A DNA stretch of 64,000 nt from Wenzhouxiangellaceae bacterium (GCA_028289455.1 JANQPN010000043.1:62001-126000); one strand, 5' to 3'. Positions 16,433 to 25,600 are shown, numbered from the stretch's first letter. Notes: generated by a model not told the origin, from the sequence alone. Program-made: numbers and translations.

Positions 16433-17986
16433 TCAACGGCCGTTGGCGGCAAGAACGTCCCATCCTTTTTTGCCGTAGAGTTCAGTAAGAATCAGTTGCC
16501 ACGTCGGAATTGCGCCATCTGAATTGGAGAGAATAACCACGCCGTCTCCGCTGTCCGGCCATATAAGCGCGAGGCTGCGAACACCGGGATCCGAGCCGCT
16601 ATGTTGAATGGCTGGACTGTCAGGCAGCTTTAGGATGGACCACCCCAGCCCGAAATCGATTTTATCGGTCTGTGCAATTTGTGGTGAAATCATTTGCCCG
16701 GCGAGAGGAGATGTCAGTCCACCGCCTTTGGCAACATAGGCGAGAAACCTTCCATAGTCCTCAGCCGTGGTAATCAGGTTAGCCGCGGCATTGGCTGATT
16801 GATGCGGCACAACCTTGTGTTTTTGGCCATCCTGATCGAATCGGTCAGCCAGTCGATGTGTCTCGATTTCAGGGTATAGATATGAGGTCGATGTCATCCC
16901 AGCCGGTTTGAATACAAATTCATGTGCCAGATCGTCGAGTTTTCGCCCGGTTTTTGCCTCCACGGCGCGCCGTAGCCATTCAAAGCCCTCTCCAGAGTAT
17001 TCGAATTGAGTTCCCGGTTTAGTCAGGAACGATAGCTTGCCGTGCGGCATTAAATACCTCCAGTTCGGCAGCCCGGAACTATGAGTAAGGATGTGCCGTG
17101 TTGTAACCAGCCTGGCTTCCGGAAAGGTTGCTAATGCTTGTTCCAGATCATATTCAGCCAATGGTGCATCAATTTCCCAGACGCCTTGTTCAACAAGCTT
17201 CAACACTGTTAGCGCTGTGACAGGTTTGGCGAGTGAGGCCACATTGAATAATGTATCAATGGACGTTGGGTTGCGATCATCCTGCAGGCCGAAATTTCTT
17301 ACCTCTGTGACAACGCCGTTGCGGATGATCGCAAGTGATTGAGCCTGAATATTGTGAGCTTTATGCATAAATTCGATGGTGCTGAATTGATCAAAGCCTC
17401 CATCGAGCACATCGGCATCCATGGGGTGATTTTCCATTGGGTTAAGATGATCGAATGAGTAGGCGCGTTTAATCTTCCAGCCATTCGGCGTAATGTCCCA
17501 CATGGTAAGAAACCTGGCCCGGTTGGTGAGATAAGGATTGTTATCACCCTCTTTGATAAAAAATGAGTGCTGGCCATATTGCAATGCCCCATATAGACGG
17601 CCGTTGTCATACAGAGGGAATATCCTGGTGGTGCCCGGGTCCAGGGTTCTGAGCGGTTTGCCTGATGAACCATTGCAGATATTGGTTTTAAGGCGATCAA
17701 TAAAGCGTTTTTTTCCTTCATCGACACCGGCCTGATCGTGCACCAGGACGACGTCATCCAGTAATATCGTCTGCAAAGCGTCCATGTTGCAGTGATTGAA
17801 ACCTTCTTCAAACATCACAGCATCTCCGCTGATGATCTGTTCCTCCAGTTCCCGGATAGATTCCGGGGGTTGAAAGGGAAGTGCTACTGCTGTTTCAGTT
17901 TCATATTTGTCAGCAATTGTTGGTGCTGCATAGCACAATAAAATCAGGGCGAAAAAATAGATAAAAAAATTAAATAATCGATACAT
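16433..17986 (-). CDS. Exported serine beta-lactamase-fold hydrolase with DUF4440-like domain
   Basis: About 517 residues. The ATG at 17986 is chosen; an in-frame TTG at 17992 is also spaced from AAGGAAG. A signal peptide (FFIYFFALILLCYAAPTIA) leads to a SnoaL/DUF4440-like domain at about 45-170 (IISGDAVMFEEGF, LLDDVVLVHDQAG, WKIKRAYSFDH). A class C beta-lactamase/esterase domain follows: the S-x-x-K nucleophile in ASLAKPVT, the Y-x-N position as YSG, and HSG in place of KTG. The family includes esterases, peptidases and D-amino hydrolases rather than true resistance enzymes. It ends 154 bases upstream of the small membrane gene. Confidence 0.75.
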   Translation of the reverse strand: MYRLFNFFIYFFALILLCYAAPTIADKYETETAVALPFQPPESIRELEEQIISGDAVMFEEGFNHCNMDALQTILLDDVVLVHDQAGVDEGKKRFIDRLKTNICNGSSGKPLRTLDPGTTRIFPLYDNGRLYGALQYGQHSFFIKEGDNNPYLTNRARFLTMWDITPNGWKIKRAYSFDHLNPMENHPMDADVLDGGFDQFSTIEFMHKAHNIQAQSLAIIRNGVVTEVRNFGLQDDRNPTSIDTLFNVASLAKPVTALTVLKLVEQGVWEIDAPLAEYDLEQALATFPEARLVTTRHILTHSSGLPNWRYLMPHGKLSFLTKPGTQFEYSGEGFEWLRRAVEAKTGRKLDDLAHEFVFKPAGMTSTSYLYPEIETHRLADRFDQDGQKHKVVPHQSANAAANLITTAEDYGRFLAYVAKGGGLTSPLAGQMISPQIAQTDKIDFGLGWSILKLPDSPAIQHSGSDPGVRSLALIWPDSGDGVVILSNSDGAIPTWQLILTELYGKKGWDVLAANGR

Positions 17987-18074
17987 ATCCAAAAGCTTCC
18001 TTTTATTACGTCTTGTGCGAACTGCTCTTTGAATAAGAGGAAATCAACATGGAAATTGGATGTGGTTGGTATCG

Positions 18075-18101
18075 GAACACGCACAGAATGACTGCGTGTT
18101 C
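18075..18101. promoter_or_regulatory. Perfect 9-bp dyad between divergent genes
   Basis: GAACACGCA (18075-18083) and TGCGTGTTC (18093-18101) are exact inverted repeats around a 9-base spacer, midway between the beta-lactamase-fold gene and the 18181 membrane gene. The 9-9-9 form suits a dimeric repressor operator. A TATACT box at 18144-18149 downstream could serve the plus-strand gene. Confidence 0.45.
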
Positions 18102-18180
18102 AGCGTAATCAGGTGGGCTCAATTGCCGGTTCTGTGTTTGCTATATACTTAAACAGAATTTTTTAATGATGGAGGTGGTT

Positions 18181-18744
18181 ATGTCTGTTTCAGAATTGTG
18201 GCTGGCAATCCTTTTAGCCGGGGTATTCTGCTGGATCGCCAGTGCGCTGATACACATGCTGATCAAATACCATAACGCGGATTATAAAAAGCTCAACAAT
18301 GAAGATGAAGTAGCATCAGTGCTGGGGGCATCTTCACCCGCACCCGGGCTTTACACCCTGCCGCATTGTATTGATATGAAAGAGATGGCCAACGAGGCCA
18401 TGCAAAAGAAATTTAATGACGGCCCTGTAGCAATGATCTCAGTTATGCCCAATGGCATGCCTCCCATGGGCAAGTTACTGGGCCAGCAGATAATCTTTTT
18501 TGTTGCCGGTTCGTTTCTGATTGCATACCTTGCCACCTTATCGATCCCTGCTGGTGCAGAGTACATGGAGGTGTTCAGGTCTGTTTTTGTTGCCTCATTT
18601 CTGACCTATGGCTGGGCTCAGATTCCCTACAGCATTTGGATGGGACAACCGTGGTCAAACTGCTTACGGTTTTTAATGGATGCCTTGATATATTCAGGTG
18701 TTACAGCAGGCACATTTGCCTGGTTGTGGCCAGGCCTGGCTTAA
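18181..18744 (+). CDS. Multi-pass membrane protein of unknown function
   Basis: A 187-residue protein; the ATG at 18181 follows GGAGGTGG. Hydrophobic segments: LWLAILLAGVFCWIASALIHML at the start, LLGQQIIFFVAGSFLIAYLATL, then FRSVFVASFLTYGWAQIPY and ALIYSGVTAGTFAWLW. Between helices 1 and 2 there is a soluble loop of about 75 residues with KYHNADYKKLNNEDEV and MISVMPNGMPPMGK. It has no recognised catalytic motif. Divergent from the beta-lactamase-fold gene. Confidence 0.7.
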   Translation: MSVSELWLAILLAGVFCWIASALIHMLIKYHNADYKKLNNEDEVASVLGASSPAPGLYTLPHCIDMKEMANEAMQKKFNDGPVAMISVMPNGMPPMGKLLGQQIIFFVAGSFLIAYLATLSIPAGAEYMEVFRSVFVASFLTYGWAQIPYSIWMGQPWSNCLRFLMDALIYSGVTAGTFAWLWPGLA

Positions 18745-18867
18745 CAGGTAATGCGAATCGGTCTGATGAGCATCACAAGCTGTTCATCAGGCCGGTTTGT
18801 TTGGAATTCAGTATAAAAATTACGCATTGAAAAGACTTTCGGGTATTAATGAATACCTGAATAAAAT

Positions 18868-19227
18868 TGGTGGAGGCGGCGGGAGTTGAACCCGCGTCCG
18901 CAAGTGATCTATTCCTGGCTCTACATGCTTATCCCATCAATTATTTCTTACTGACTTCAGCCCGAGGGGCAGGGCATTCCATCAGCCAGTTACCAGTGGG
19001 TTTTAACCAGTCCGGCCTGAAACGCACCGGGTGGCGAGCCTGCTAAGGTAACTTTCGGATCTGACGCACAGGCTCGTCAGGCGAAAGCGCAAAACGGGTT
19101 TTTAAGCCGCTAAAGCGTAGTTGTCGTCGTTGGCAACTAAAAGTTTTGCAGAGGTTTTACGAGACTACCGCAATGCTCGGCATGCACCGGAGAACTTCAC
19201 TACCCACGTCGAAGCCAGAACGCCCCC
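18868..19227 (-). ncRNA. ssrA: Transfer-messenger RNA
   Basis: A single-piece tmRNA of 360 bases that rescues stalled ribosomes together with SmpB. Reading the minus strand, the 5' end is GGGGGCGTTCTGGC and the 3' end is a TTCAA T-arm followed by CGCCTCCACCA. The acceptor stem pairs with the hallmark G3-U wobble. The tag reading frame begins after TAGTT with the resume codon GCC (19132-19134) and encodes ANDDNYALAA followed by TAA at 19102-19104. It lies 107 bases downstream of smpB on the same strand. Confidence 0.95.
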
Positions 19228-19334
19228 GGTAACCAAATATCATATTAACAATGTTGGGTATGACTGGCCAGAGTCAAGAGAGGTTCCAAAAGTCGTGTAG
19301 GATTTGCCGCAGACAGGGCACCTGCAATTTCGTG

Positions 19335-19811
19335 TTAGCCGTGTTTCAGAATCCTTTGTTTCTGACGGTTCCAGTCACGATCTTTCTCAGTATGGCGCTT
19401 GTCATGCAACTTCTTGCCTTTGGCCAGCCCGATTCCGATTTTGACGCGGCTGTTTTTCCAATACATGGATACCGGCACCAGTGCGTAGCCTTTACGTTCA
19501 ACAGCCCCGACCAGGCGGCTGAGTTCGTGCTTGTGCAGCAGCAGCTTGCGGGTGCGGGTCGGGTCAGTATTCACGTGAGTGGAAGCGCTTATCAGCGGTG
19601 TAATATGGCAGCCGAACAGAAAAGCTTCACGGTCTTTAAGCAGCACGTAGCTTTCATTGAACTGCACCTGTCCGGCACGCAGGCTTTTGACTTCCCAGCC
19701 CATCAATGAAATACCGGCCTCCAGGGTTTCTTCAATAAAATACTCAAATCGCGCACGTTTATTGAAGGCAATCTGGTTGCTGGGTGTTTTTTTGTTCTTC
19801 TTGCCGCTCAT
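19335..19811 (-). CDS. smpB: SsrA-binding protein SmpB
   Basis: A 158-residue protein starting MSGKKNKK at 19811; the in-frame start 18 codons earlier looks spurious. Typical blocks: [49 protein letters not shown] and the basic tail [19 protein letters not shown], which folds in the decoding centre. It binds tmRNA and delivers it to stalled ribosomes. It sits immediately upstream of ssrA and divergent from ratA. Confidence 0.95.
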   Translation of the reverse strand: MSGKKNKKTPSNQIAFNKRARFEYFIEETLEAGISLMGWEVKSLRAGQVQFNESYVLLKDREAFLFGCHITPLISASTHVNTDPTRTRKLLLHKHELSRLVGAVERKGYALVPVSMYWKNSRVKIGIGLAKGKKLHDKRHTEKDRDWNRQKQRILKHG

Positions 19812-19912
19812 CGCTTCTAAGATTTGGGCTGTGCTGATGTTTAAAAAGGGCGCGTAGATTAGCACTTATTGCGACAGATTGCGTATCATGCGTTTTTTTC
19901 AACCGGCTTGGC

Positions 19913-20362
19913 ATGACCCATATTCAGCACAGCGCACTGGTTCGGCACACCGCAAAGCAGATGTATGATCTGGTGCTGGATGTGGCTGCCTACCCAGAAT
20001 TTCTCAGTTGGATTACCGATTCCAGTGTGCTGGAACAAAATGACCAATTGCAGCGCGCCAGTCTCACTATCGGCCTGGCGGGAATCGAAACACAGCTGAC
20101 CACCCGCAATAAACTGCAGCCAACACAGCAGGTTGTGATGCAGCTGGAATCCGGGCCTTTCCGTCAGCTTGAGGGGCGCTGGGATTTCAAAAGTTTTGCT
20201 GAAGCCGGGTGCAAGGTCAGCCTGGTACTGGATTTTAGTCTGGAAAAATCATTGCTGGCTGGCGCTTTCCGCCAGGGCTTTGCCCGCGTTGGCAACCGGT
20301 TGGTCGAAGATTTTTGCCGGCGTGCGCAGGACTTGTATGGTAAACCTGCCGATGAACTCTGA
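19913..20362 (+). CDS. ratA: RatA/COQ10-type START-domain protein
   Basis: A 149-residue member of the polyketide-cyclase/START fold family. Landmarks are HSALVRHTAKQMYDLVLDVAAYPEFLSWI, the VVMQLESGPFRQLEGRW core and the C-terminal helix FARVGNRLVEDFCRRAQDLY. RatA in E. coli was described as an inhibitor of 70S association, while the family is also related to the ubiquinone-binding COQ10 chaperone; the latter role is also possible here. It is overlapped by rnfH, a conserved pairing in gammaproteobacteria next to smpB. Confidence 0.85.
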   Translation: MTHIQHSALVRHTAKQMYDLVLDVAAYPEFLSWITDSSVLEQNDQLQRASLTIGLAGIETQLTTRNKLQPTQQVVMQLESGPFRQLEGRWDFKSFAEAGCKVSLVLDFSLEKSLLAGAFRQGFARVGNRLVEDFCRRAQDLYGKPADEL

Positions 20363-20723
20363 AACCGAAACAACTGATATTGATCAGCTCATTGCGGTTG
20401 AAGTGGTTTATGCTGAGCCTGCGGTTCAGCATTTGATTGCATTACAATTACCGCAGGGCAGCAGTATTTGGGAGGCGGTTGAACAGTCGGGGCTGCTGGA
20501 GCAGTGTCCGGCTTTGCAGGCGCGTGGCGATAGTCTGCGCGATAATGTTGGTATATTTGGCAAAGTCAAACCGGCAGACAGTATTTTGAAATCCGGAGAC
20601 CGGGTGGAAATTTACCGTCCGTTATTGATGGATCCAAAGCAGGCCAGAAGGCTGAGGGCTGAAAAAGCTGCCCTGGCCGGACAACAATCAAACCCTCAAT
20701 CGGGAGACAGTAATGTTGAGTAG
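20352..20723 (+). CDS. rnfH: RnfH family ubiquitin-fold protein
   Basis: A 123-residue protein carrying the RnfH fold: IAVEVVYAEPAVQHLIALQLP, SSIWEAVEQSGLL, NVGIFGKVKP and GDRVEIYRPLLMDPKQARRLRAEKA. It belongs to the ThiS/MoaD-like ubiquitin fold group; its role is unclear. Two start codons are possible: ATG 20352, or ATG 20337 with a slightly better upstream AGG. Both overlap ratA. Its end overlaps the start of the transporter gene, so ratA, rnfH and the transporter are coupled. Confidence 0.85.
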   Translation: MNSETETTDIDQLIAVEVVYAEPAVQHLIALQLPQGSSIWEAVEQSGLLEQCPALQARGDSLRDNVGIFGKVKPADSILKSGDRVEIYRPLLMDPKQARRLRAEKAALAGQQSNPQSGDSNVE

Positions 20724-22104
20724 TGAAAATCCAGCGTCGGGCAGTGGTGACCAGGGCTCGGGACATGGTATGTGGTCATCGCGAATGGCCTTTATTCTGG
20801 CGGCCACCGGTTCTGCAGTGGGGCTGGGTAATATCTGGCGCTTCCCCTATGTAACCGCTGAAAACGGTGGTGGCGCGTTTGTACTGATTTATCTGGTATG
20901 CATTCTGGCCATTGGCTTACCGTTGTTGATGTCGGAAATTCTGGTTGGGCGTGCCGGACGGCATAGCCCTATCAACAGTCTGCGGTTGCTGGCAGAACGC
21001 AGTCAGCGTACTTGGCGTTGGATGTTTGTGGGTGTGCTGGGTGCACTGATCGGCTGGATGATTCTGTCGTTTTACAGCATGGTGGCCGGTTGGACCCTGG
21101 CCTATGGCTGGCACTATCTGGGGGAAATTTTCGCCAGCAGTACAGAAGCACTGGATCCTCAAGGCAAATTCGAAGGTCTGCTGGCCAGCCCCGGTGCATT
21201 GATTTTCTGGCTGACGGCATTTGTGTCACTGTCAGTCGGTGTGGTCGCACTGGGTGTGGAAAAAGGCCTGGAACGGGCTGTTCGGATACTGATGCCGATG
21301 CTGTTTGCTTTGCTGCTGCTGATGGTCGGGTATGGCATCGCCAGCGGATTTTTCCAGCAGACCATCAGTTATCTGTTTACACCGGATTTCTCCAAAGTTG
21401 ATGGCGGAACCATTCTGGAAGCCATGGGACAGGCATTTTTCAGCCTTAGCCTGGGAATGACCGGCATTATGGCCTATGGCGCCTATGTGCCGCGCAACGT
21501 GAATATCGGTAGAACGGCCGGTGTTATTGCCCTGGCAGATACCGGTGTCGCGGTATTGGCGGGGATGGCGATTTTCCCGATTGTATTTGCCCATGGCTTG
21601 TCCACCGGAGAAGGTCCGGGACTGATTTTTGTCACGTTGCCGTATGCATTTAACGATATGGCTTTCGGGACCCTGTTTGGCTTTGCTTTCTTCCTGCTGC
21701 TGGCTGTTGCCGCATGGACTTCCGCCATTTCTCTAATGGAACCGGCAGTTGCTTATTTATCAGAAACCAAACGCTTTACGCGTGTATCAGCATCGATAAC
21801 GGTAGGCGTCGCGACCTGGGTGCTGGCATTGGGTAGTGTGTTCTCGATGAATATCTGGTCTGAATACACCTTTGCCGGCAGAAACTTCCAGGAGCTGATT
21901 GAATACATTTCATCTAACCTGTTGCTACCCCTGGGTGGTCTGGCTACCGGTGTGTTTGTTGGTTGGGCGCTTAGCAGAGTGATTGCCCGCGAGCAGCTAT
22001 CTGAGCTGAGTGATACCCAGTATCAAGTGTGGCGATTCCTGCTGCGTTATGTAGGGCCAGTGCTGGTATTTGTGGTATTCCTGAGTGCTGCAGGCGTTAT
22101 CTGA
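20713..22104 (+). CDS. Sodium:neurotransmitter symporter family transporter
   Basis: A 463-residue integral membrane protein with about 11-12 helices. The N-terminal signature SRMAFILAATGSAVGLGNIWRFPY (quoted in part: GSAVGLGNIWRFPY) and ENGGGAFVLIYL are hallmarks of the SNF/NSS family, where unwound helices 1 and 6 bind Na+ and substrate. FSLSLGMTGIMAYGAY matches helix 6. Substrate is likely an amino acid, but cannot be fixed. The gene begins within rnfH and ends before a strong bidirectional hairpin. Confidence 0.9.
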   Translation: MLSSENPASGSGDQGSGHGMWSSRMAFILAATGSAVGLGNIWRFPYVTAENGGGAFVLIYLVCILAIGLPLLMSEILVGRAGRHSPINSLRLLAERSQRTWRWMFVGVLGALIGWMILSFYSMVAGWTLAYGWHYLGEIFASSTEALDPQGKFEGLLASPGALIFWLTAFVSLSVGVVALGVEKGLERAVRILMPMLFALLLLMVGYGIASGFFQQTISYLFTPDFSKVDGGTILEAMGQAFFSLSLGMTGIMAYGAYVPRNVNIGRTAGVIALADTGVAVLAGMAIFPIVFAHGLSTGEGPGLIFVTLPYAFNDMAFGTLFGFAFFLLLAVAAWTSAISLMEPAVAYLSETKRFTRVSASITVGVATWVLALGSVFSMNIWSEYTFAGRNFQELIEYISSNLLLPLGGLATGVFVGWALSRVIAREQLSELSDTQYQVWRFLLRYVGPVLVFVVFLSAAGVI

Positions 22105-22119
22105 CCGGTTAATCAACCG

Positions 22120-22159
22120 GCTGTTCCTGCGCCACGCGCAGGAACAGCTTTATATTTTT
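22120..22159. terminator. Bidirectional intrinsic terminator between transporter and bamE
   Basis: Perfect 13-bp arms GCTGTTCCTGCGC (22120-22132) and GCGCAGGAACAGC (22136-22148) with a CAC loop, then TTTATATTTTT. It sits between two convergent genes and likely ends both. Confidence 0.85.
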
Positions 22160-22168
22160 GGTGACTGA

Positions 22169-22618
22169 TCAGCCGCCGCTACCGTCACCGTCACTGGGCG
22201 TGGTGGGTAAATCCGGGATACTCGAGAGATCCTCAATGCCGCGGTCGGGTAGTTCATCCTGGTCTCCGGTTAGTTGCTCCGCGGCATCATCAGCCACGGT
22301 CAGGCTGTCCAGGTAATCGCCGGTTATGCTAACCAGCTCATCGCGGTCGAAGTTTAACCGCAGCTTCCTCAGGGTCTGATCGCCTCCGCGTGGAGAATAG
22401 GTGGAGACATAGTCCCAGCGGTCCTGATGAAACGGGTCGGAAACAGAAGGTGAGCCCAGCAGCAGCAATACCTGCCGCTTGGACATTCCCAGTTCAACTC
22501 GCTCGATATCGTCGGCGTCCAGTACATTGCCTTGCTGAACATCGGTTTTGTAGATCAGTCCGCAGGCGGTTTGCGAACCGATTAACAGGATCAGTGCGAG
22601 TTTGAAGATGATTTGCAT
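22169..22618 (-). CDS. bamE: Outer membrane assembly factor BamE
   Basis: A 149-residue SmpA/OmlA-domain lipoprotein. The ATG at 22618 (MQIIFKLALILLIG) gives a signal peptide with Cys in SQTACG; the lipobox is not ideal. Conserved blocks: YKTDVQQGNVL, VELGMSKRQVLLLLGSPSVSDPFHQDRWDYVSTY (quoted in parts: GMSKRQVLLLLGSP, RWDYV), and LNFDRDELVSI. A C-terminal acidic, Pro- and Gly-rich tail extends past the usual length. It is part of the BAM complex inserting outer-membrane proteins. Divergent from fur, as in many gammaproteobacteria. Confidence 0.9.
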   Translation of the reverse strand: MQIIFKLALILLIGSQTACGLIYKTDVQQGNVLDADDIERVELGMSKRQVLLLLGSPSVSDPFHQDRWDYVSTYSPRGGDQTLRKLRLNFDRDELVSITGDYLDSLTVADDAAEQLTGDQDELPDRGIEDLSSIPDLPTTPSDGDGSGG

Positions 22619-22706
22619 ATTGTCACTCAAAAGGTAGGCGTAATTCAGTTTGTGGATGATACAATGACCTCTGACCGCGACTCCAGCAAAATGATCAGGA
22701 AAAAAT

Positions 22707-23108
22707 ATGCAGCCACACAATTTGCGTAAGGTTGGACTAAAGGTAACACTGCCGCGCCTGCGCGTATTGGAAGTATTGGGGGAGTCCGAGGAAAAGCATC
22801 TGACGGCAGATGATGTCTACCGCGCGCTGATAGATTCAGGCGAGGATATCGGGCTGGCGACGGTATACCGGGTGCTTAATCAGTTTGAAGCCGCGGGATT
22901 GGTCGTTAAGCATAATTTCGAGGGCGGTCAGGCATTTTATGAGCTGGACGGTGGTGAACACCACGATCACATGATTTGTGTGGAGACCGGAAAAGTGATT
23001 GAGTTTGTCAGCCCGGATATTGAACGCCTGCAGTCCGAGATAGCAGACAAGCATGGTTTTCAGCTGGAAGACCATAGTTTGGTCATGTACGTGCGGCCCA
23101 AAAAGTAA
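22707..23108 (+). CDS. fur: Ferric uptake regulator Fur
   Basis: A 133-residue Fur protein. The winged helix spans about residues 1-80 (LKVTLPRLRVLEVL, HLTADDVYRAL, GLATVYRVLNQFEAAGLV). The metal-binding region has FYELDGGEHHDHMICVETGKVIEF, with the conserved HHDH cluster. The second CxxC of some Fur proteins is absent, as the C-terminus is short. It represses iron uptake genes with Fe2+. No clear Fur box was seen in the 88-base gap to bamE. Convergent with recN after only 19 bases. Confidence 0.92.
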   Translation: MQPHNLRKVGLKVTLPRLRVLEVLGESEEKHLTADDVYRALIDSGEDIGLATVYRVLNQFEAAGLVVKHNFEGGQAFYELDGGEHHDHMICVETGKVIEFVSPDIERLQSEIADKHGFQLEDHSLVMYVRPKK

Positions 23109-23127
23109 CCGCAGTCCAGCCTGGTGA

Positions 23128-24807
23128 TCAGCCTGATCGTTTTCGGGCAGCCTGCACCATTTCCACTGCATGCTGGCGGCTGGAATCAGTGACATTACCG
23201 CTGAGCATCCGCGCCAGCTCATCCAGACGCTGATCATTTTCCAGATAGGCATGCCGGGTAGTGGTGCTGTCGCCGGTGACCTGCTTGGTTACCTGCAAAT
23301 GGTTATCCGCAAACGCGGCCACCTGGGCCATATGGGTTACGCAGAAGGCCTGGCGGCCATCGGAAAGCTGTGCCAGCAGTTCGCCTACTGCACTGGCGGT
23401 TGCCCCGCCGATACCGGCATCAACCTCATCAAATATCATGGCCGGTAAGGCATCATCATTTTGTGCGGCCACCATCAAAGCCAGGCCGATCCGTGACAGT
23501 TCTCCTCCGGATGCCACTTTGGCCAGTGCTTTGGCCGGTTGCCCGGGGTTGGCGGAAAATTGTATGTCGACAGTATCTTGACCATGCGTGGCTGGCGGCC
23601 TGTCTGACTGAGTACTGACGACAATCTGCAAGCGCGCCTCAGTCATGCCCAGCCGTCTGACAATGCTTTGTGCCATATCGGAAAGCTTCTCCGCTACAGC
23701 AGTCCGCTGCCGGCTGAGCTGAGCTGCTTTGTTTTGATAATCCGACAAGGCATCAGTAATCATCTGCTTCAGTTCAGTGCGCCGTTGATCACTCTGTCCC
23801 AGTAAATCCAGTTCCGATTTCAGGCTGATCAGCAATGTCTGTAGTTCACCTGCCGGTACCCGGTGCTTGCGCGCAATATCATGAATCCGGCTTAATTGCC
23901 GGTCGATGCTATCCAGCCGCTCGGGATTTTGCTCCAGGTTATCCAGATACCGGCTGAGACTGCTACCGGCTTCCTGCAGATTGACGTTTGCTTCTTCCAG
24001 CATCTGCAGTATTTCAGCCAGTTCGGGTGTATAGCCGGCGATGTTTTGTAAATTATTCAAAGCCTGTTGCAGCAGGTGACTGACCCCATGTTCGTCGTTG
24101 TCAAGAAAAGTCAGCGCTGATTGTGCAGACAGCTGCAATTCCTCTACATGGCTCAGGTTCTGGTGTTCCTGCTCCAACTGCGGCAACTGCTCCAGCAACT
24201 CTGCGACGCTCTCCAGTTCCTGCAGTTGATAGCGCAATAATTCAACCCGTTGTTCATGCTGCTCATTGGATTGGCTGCTGAGCGTATCCAGTTCCTGCTG
24301 CAATTGCTGAATATGTTGCGCGGCTTGACGGCAGGCTGTCAGTACAGCAGGTTCAACGCCGGCCTGATCAATTAAGGCCAGACGTGCGCCTGGTTGTAAT
24401 AATCGTTGCTGTTCATGCTGACCATGCAGATCTATCAGATAACCTGCCAGCTGCTGAAGCTGTTGAACGGTCACCGGGCTGCCATTGATATAGGCACGCG
24501 ACCCGCCTTCTGCTTTTACGGTGCGGCGAATCATACATTCACCATCGGCATCCAGCTCCTGACGATGCAGCCAGCGCTCTGCGCGCGGAGCGCGCTGCAG
24601 ATCGAAGCTGGCGTTCAGTTCAGCGCGTTCGGCGCCATGGCGGACCAGCGTGCTGTCAGCCCGTTGTCCGAAGATCAGGCCAAGCGCATCGACCAATATG
24701 GATTTACCGGCGCCGGTTTCACCGCTGATCACAGTGAAGCCGGGCCGAAACTCCAGCGCCAGATCATCAATAATGGCAAATTGACGGATGTGTAGGGCGT
24801 TAAGCAT
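23128..24807 (-). CDS. recN: DNA repair protein RecN
   Basis: A 559-residue SMC-like ATPase involved in double-strand break repair. The start at 24807 gives MLNALHIRQFAIIDDL, directly before Walker A (GETGAGKSILVDALG). Long coiled-coil halves follow (residues about 155-370) with many Gln, Glu and Leu heptads. The C-terminal half holds the ABC signature KVASGGELSRIGLAL, Walker B AMIFDEVDAGIGG and the THMAQVAAFADNH His switch. Length matches E. coli RecN. The grpE gene diverges from it. No LexA box was obvious. Confidence 0.93.
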   Translation of the reverse strand: MLNALHIRQFAIIDDLALEFRPGFTVISGETGAGKSILVDALGLIFGQRADSTLVRHGAERAELNASFDLQRAPRAERWLHRQELDADGECMIRRTVKAEGGSRAYINGSPVTVQQLQQLAGYLIDLHGQHEQQRLLQPGARLALIDQAGVEPAVLTACRQAAQHIQQLQQELDTLSSQSNEQHEQRVELLRYQLQELESVAELLEQLPQLEQEHQNLSHVEELQLSAQSALTFLDNDEHGVSHLLQQALNNLQNIAGYTPELAEILQMLEEANVNLQEAGSSLSRYLDNLEQNPERLDSIDRQLSRIHDIARKHRVPAGELQTLLISLKSELDLLGQSDQRRTELKQMITDALSDYQNKAAQLSRQRTAVAEKLSDMAQSIVRRLGMTEARLQIVVSTQSDRPPATHGQDTVDIQFSANPGQPAKALAKVASGGELSRIGLALMVAAQNDDALPAMIFDEVDAGIGGATASAVGELLAQLSDGRQAFCVTHMAQVAAFADNHLQVTKQVTGDSTTTRHAYLENDQRLDELARMLSGNVTDSSRQHAVEMVQAARKRSG

Positions 24808-24907
24808 ATCCGGGTACAGTGGATACCGAGACGTTCCAGTTAGCGTTATCAAGCGCACAGTGTAGTCGCGCGGCCGGTGGTGCGGCAATAACCTGTTGCA
24901 CGGAATC

Positions 24908-24936
24908 TTTGAAAGCGGTAACAGCCAACCCCATAT
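24908..24936 (+). promoter_or_regulatory. Sigma-32 (RpoH) heat-shock promoter of grpE
   Basis: TTTGAAA (24908-24914) and CCCCATAT (24929-24936) with a 14-base spacer, against consensus CTTGAAA and CCCCATNT. It gives a start point near 24943 and a leader of about 35 bases before the grpE ATG. Very good match in the expected place. Confidence 0.8.
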
Positions 24937-24978
24937 CACGCGCCATCTGTCAACGACACTTAATAGTAGCAAGCGGAT

Positions 24979-25584
24979 ATGAAAGATCAGGACAAGACCG
25001 AAGCGGAAAACCAACAGGTGAACGAAGCTGACGAACAGAACGGCCAGGCGGCAGAAGGGACCACAGAAGCTGTTGAAGATGCCTCTGAGCAACATGATGG
25101 TGCTGCAGAGCTGGAAACACTGCAGACAGAACTACAGCAGTATAAGGAGCTGGGCCTGCGTATTCAGGCCGAGGCGGATAATCAGCGCAAACGCATGCAG
25201 CGGGACTTTGACAAGCGCCGTCAGTTTGCCCTGGAAAAGTTTATGCGCGATTTAATCGGTGTGCGCGACAGCCTGGAGCGTGGTCTGGACGCCAGCATGG
25301 CGGCCGGGGACGGTGCTGATGATTCGGTTGAGCAGGTCACGCCGTTGCGTGAAGGCATGCAGATGACTCTCAAACAGCTGGATAAGGTGCTCGCAGATCA
25401 CGGCTTGAGCATAGTTGACCCGCAGGGAGAAGTGTTTAACCCGGAACAGCACGAGGCGGTGACCATGCAACCCAGTGATCAGCAGCAACCCAATACTGTG
25501 TTGCAGGTTATCCAGAAGGGTTATTGCCTGCATGACCGGTTATTGAGGCCTGCGATGGTGATTGTTGCTAAAGCAGCGGAATAA
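24979..25584 (+). CDS. grpE: Nucleotide exchange factor GrpE
   Basis: A 201-residue protein that releases ADP from DnaK. An acidic, low-complexity N-terminus of about 45 residues is followed by the long dimer helix (LETLQTELQQYKELGLRIQAEADNQRKRMQ in part) and the beta-wing with VFNPEQHEAVTMQ, ending GYCLHDRLLRPAMVIVAK, the family signature. Transcribed from a candidate RpoH promoter and followed by dnaK. The classical hrcA gene is not here. Confidence 0.95.
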   Translation: MKDQDKTEAENQQVNEADEQNGQAAEGTTEAVEDASEQHDGAAELETLQTELQQYKELGLRIQAEADNQRKRMQRDFDKRRQFALEKFMRDLIGVRDSLERGLDASMAAGDGADDSVEQVTPLREGMQMTLKQLDKVLADHGLSIVDPQGEVFNPEQHEAVTMQPSDQQQPNTVLQVIQKGYCLHDRLLRPAMVIVAKAAE

Positions 25585-25600
25585 GCCACCCCGACAGATG

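Noticed and set aside
19228..19300. A promoter for ssrA
   Set aside because: TTGACT is present on the minus strand but the spacing to any -10 is wrong, so I do not call it.
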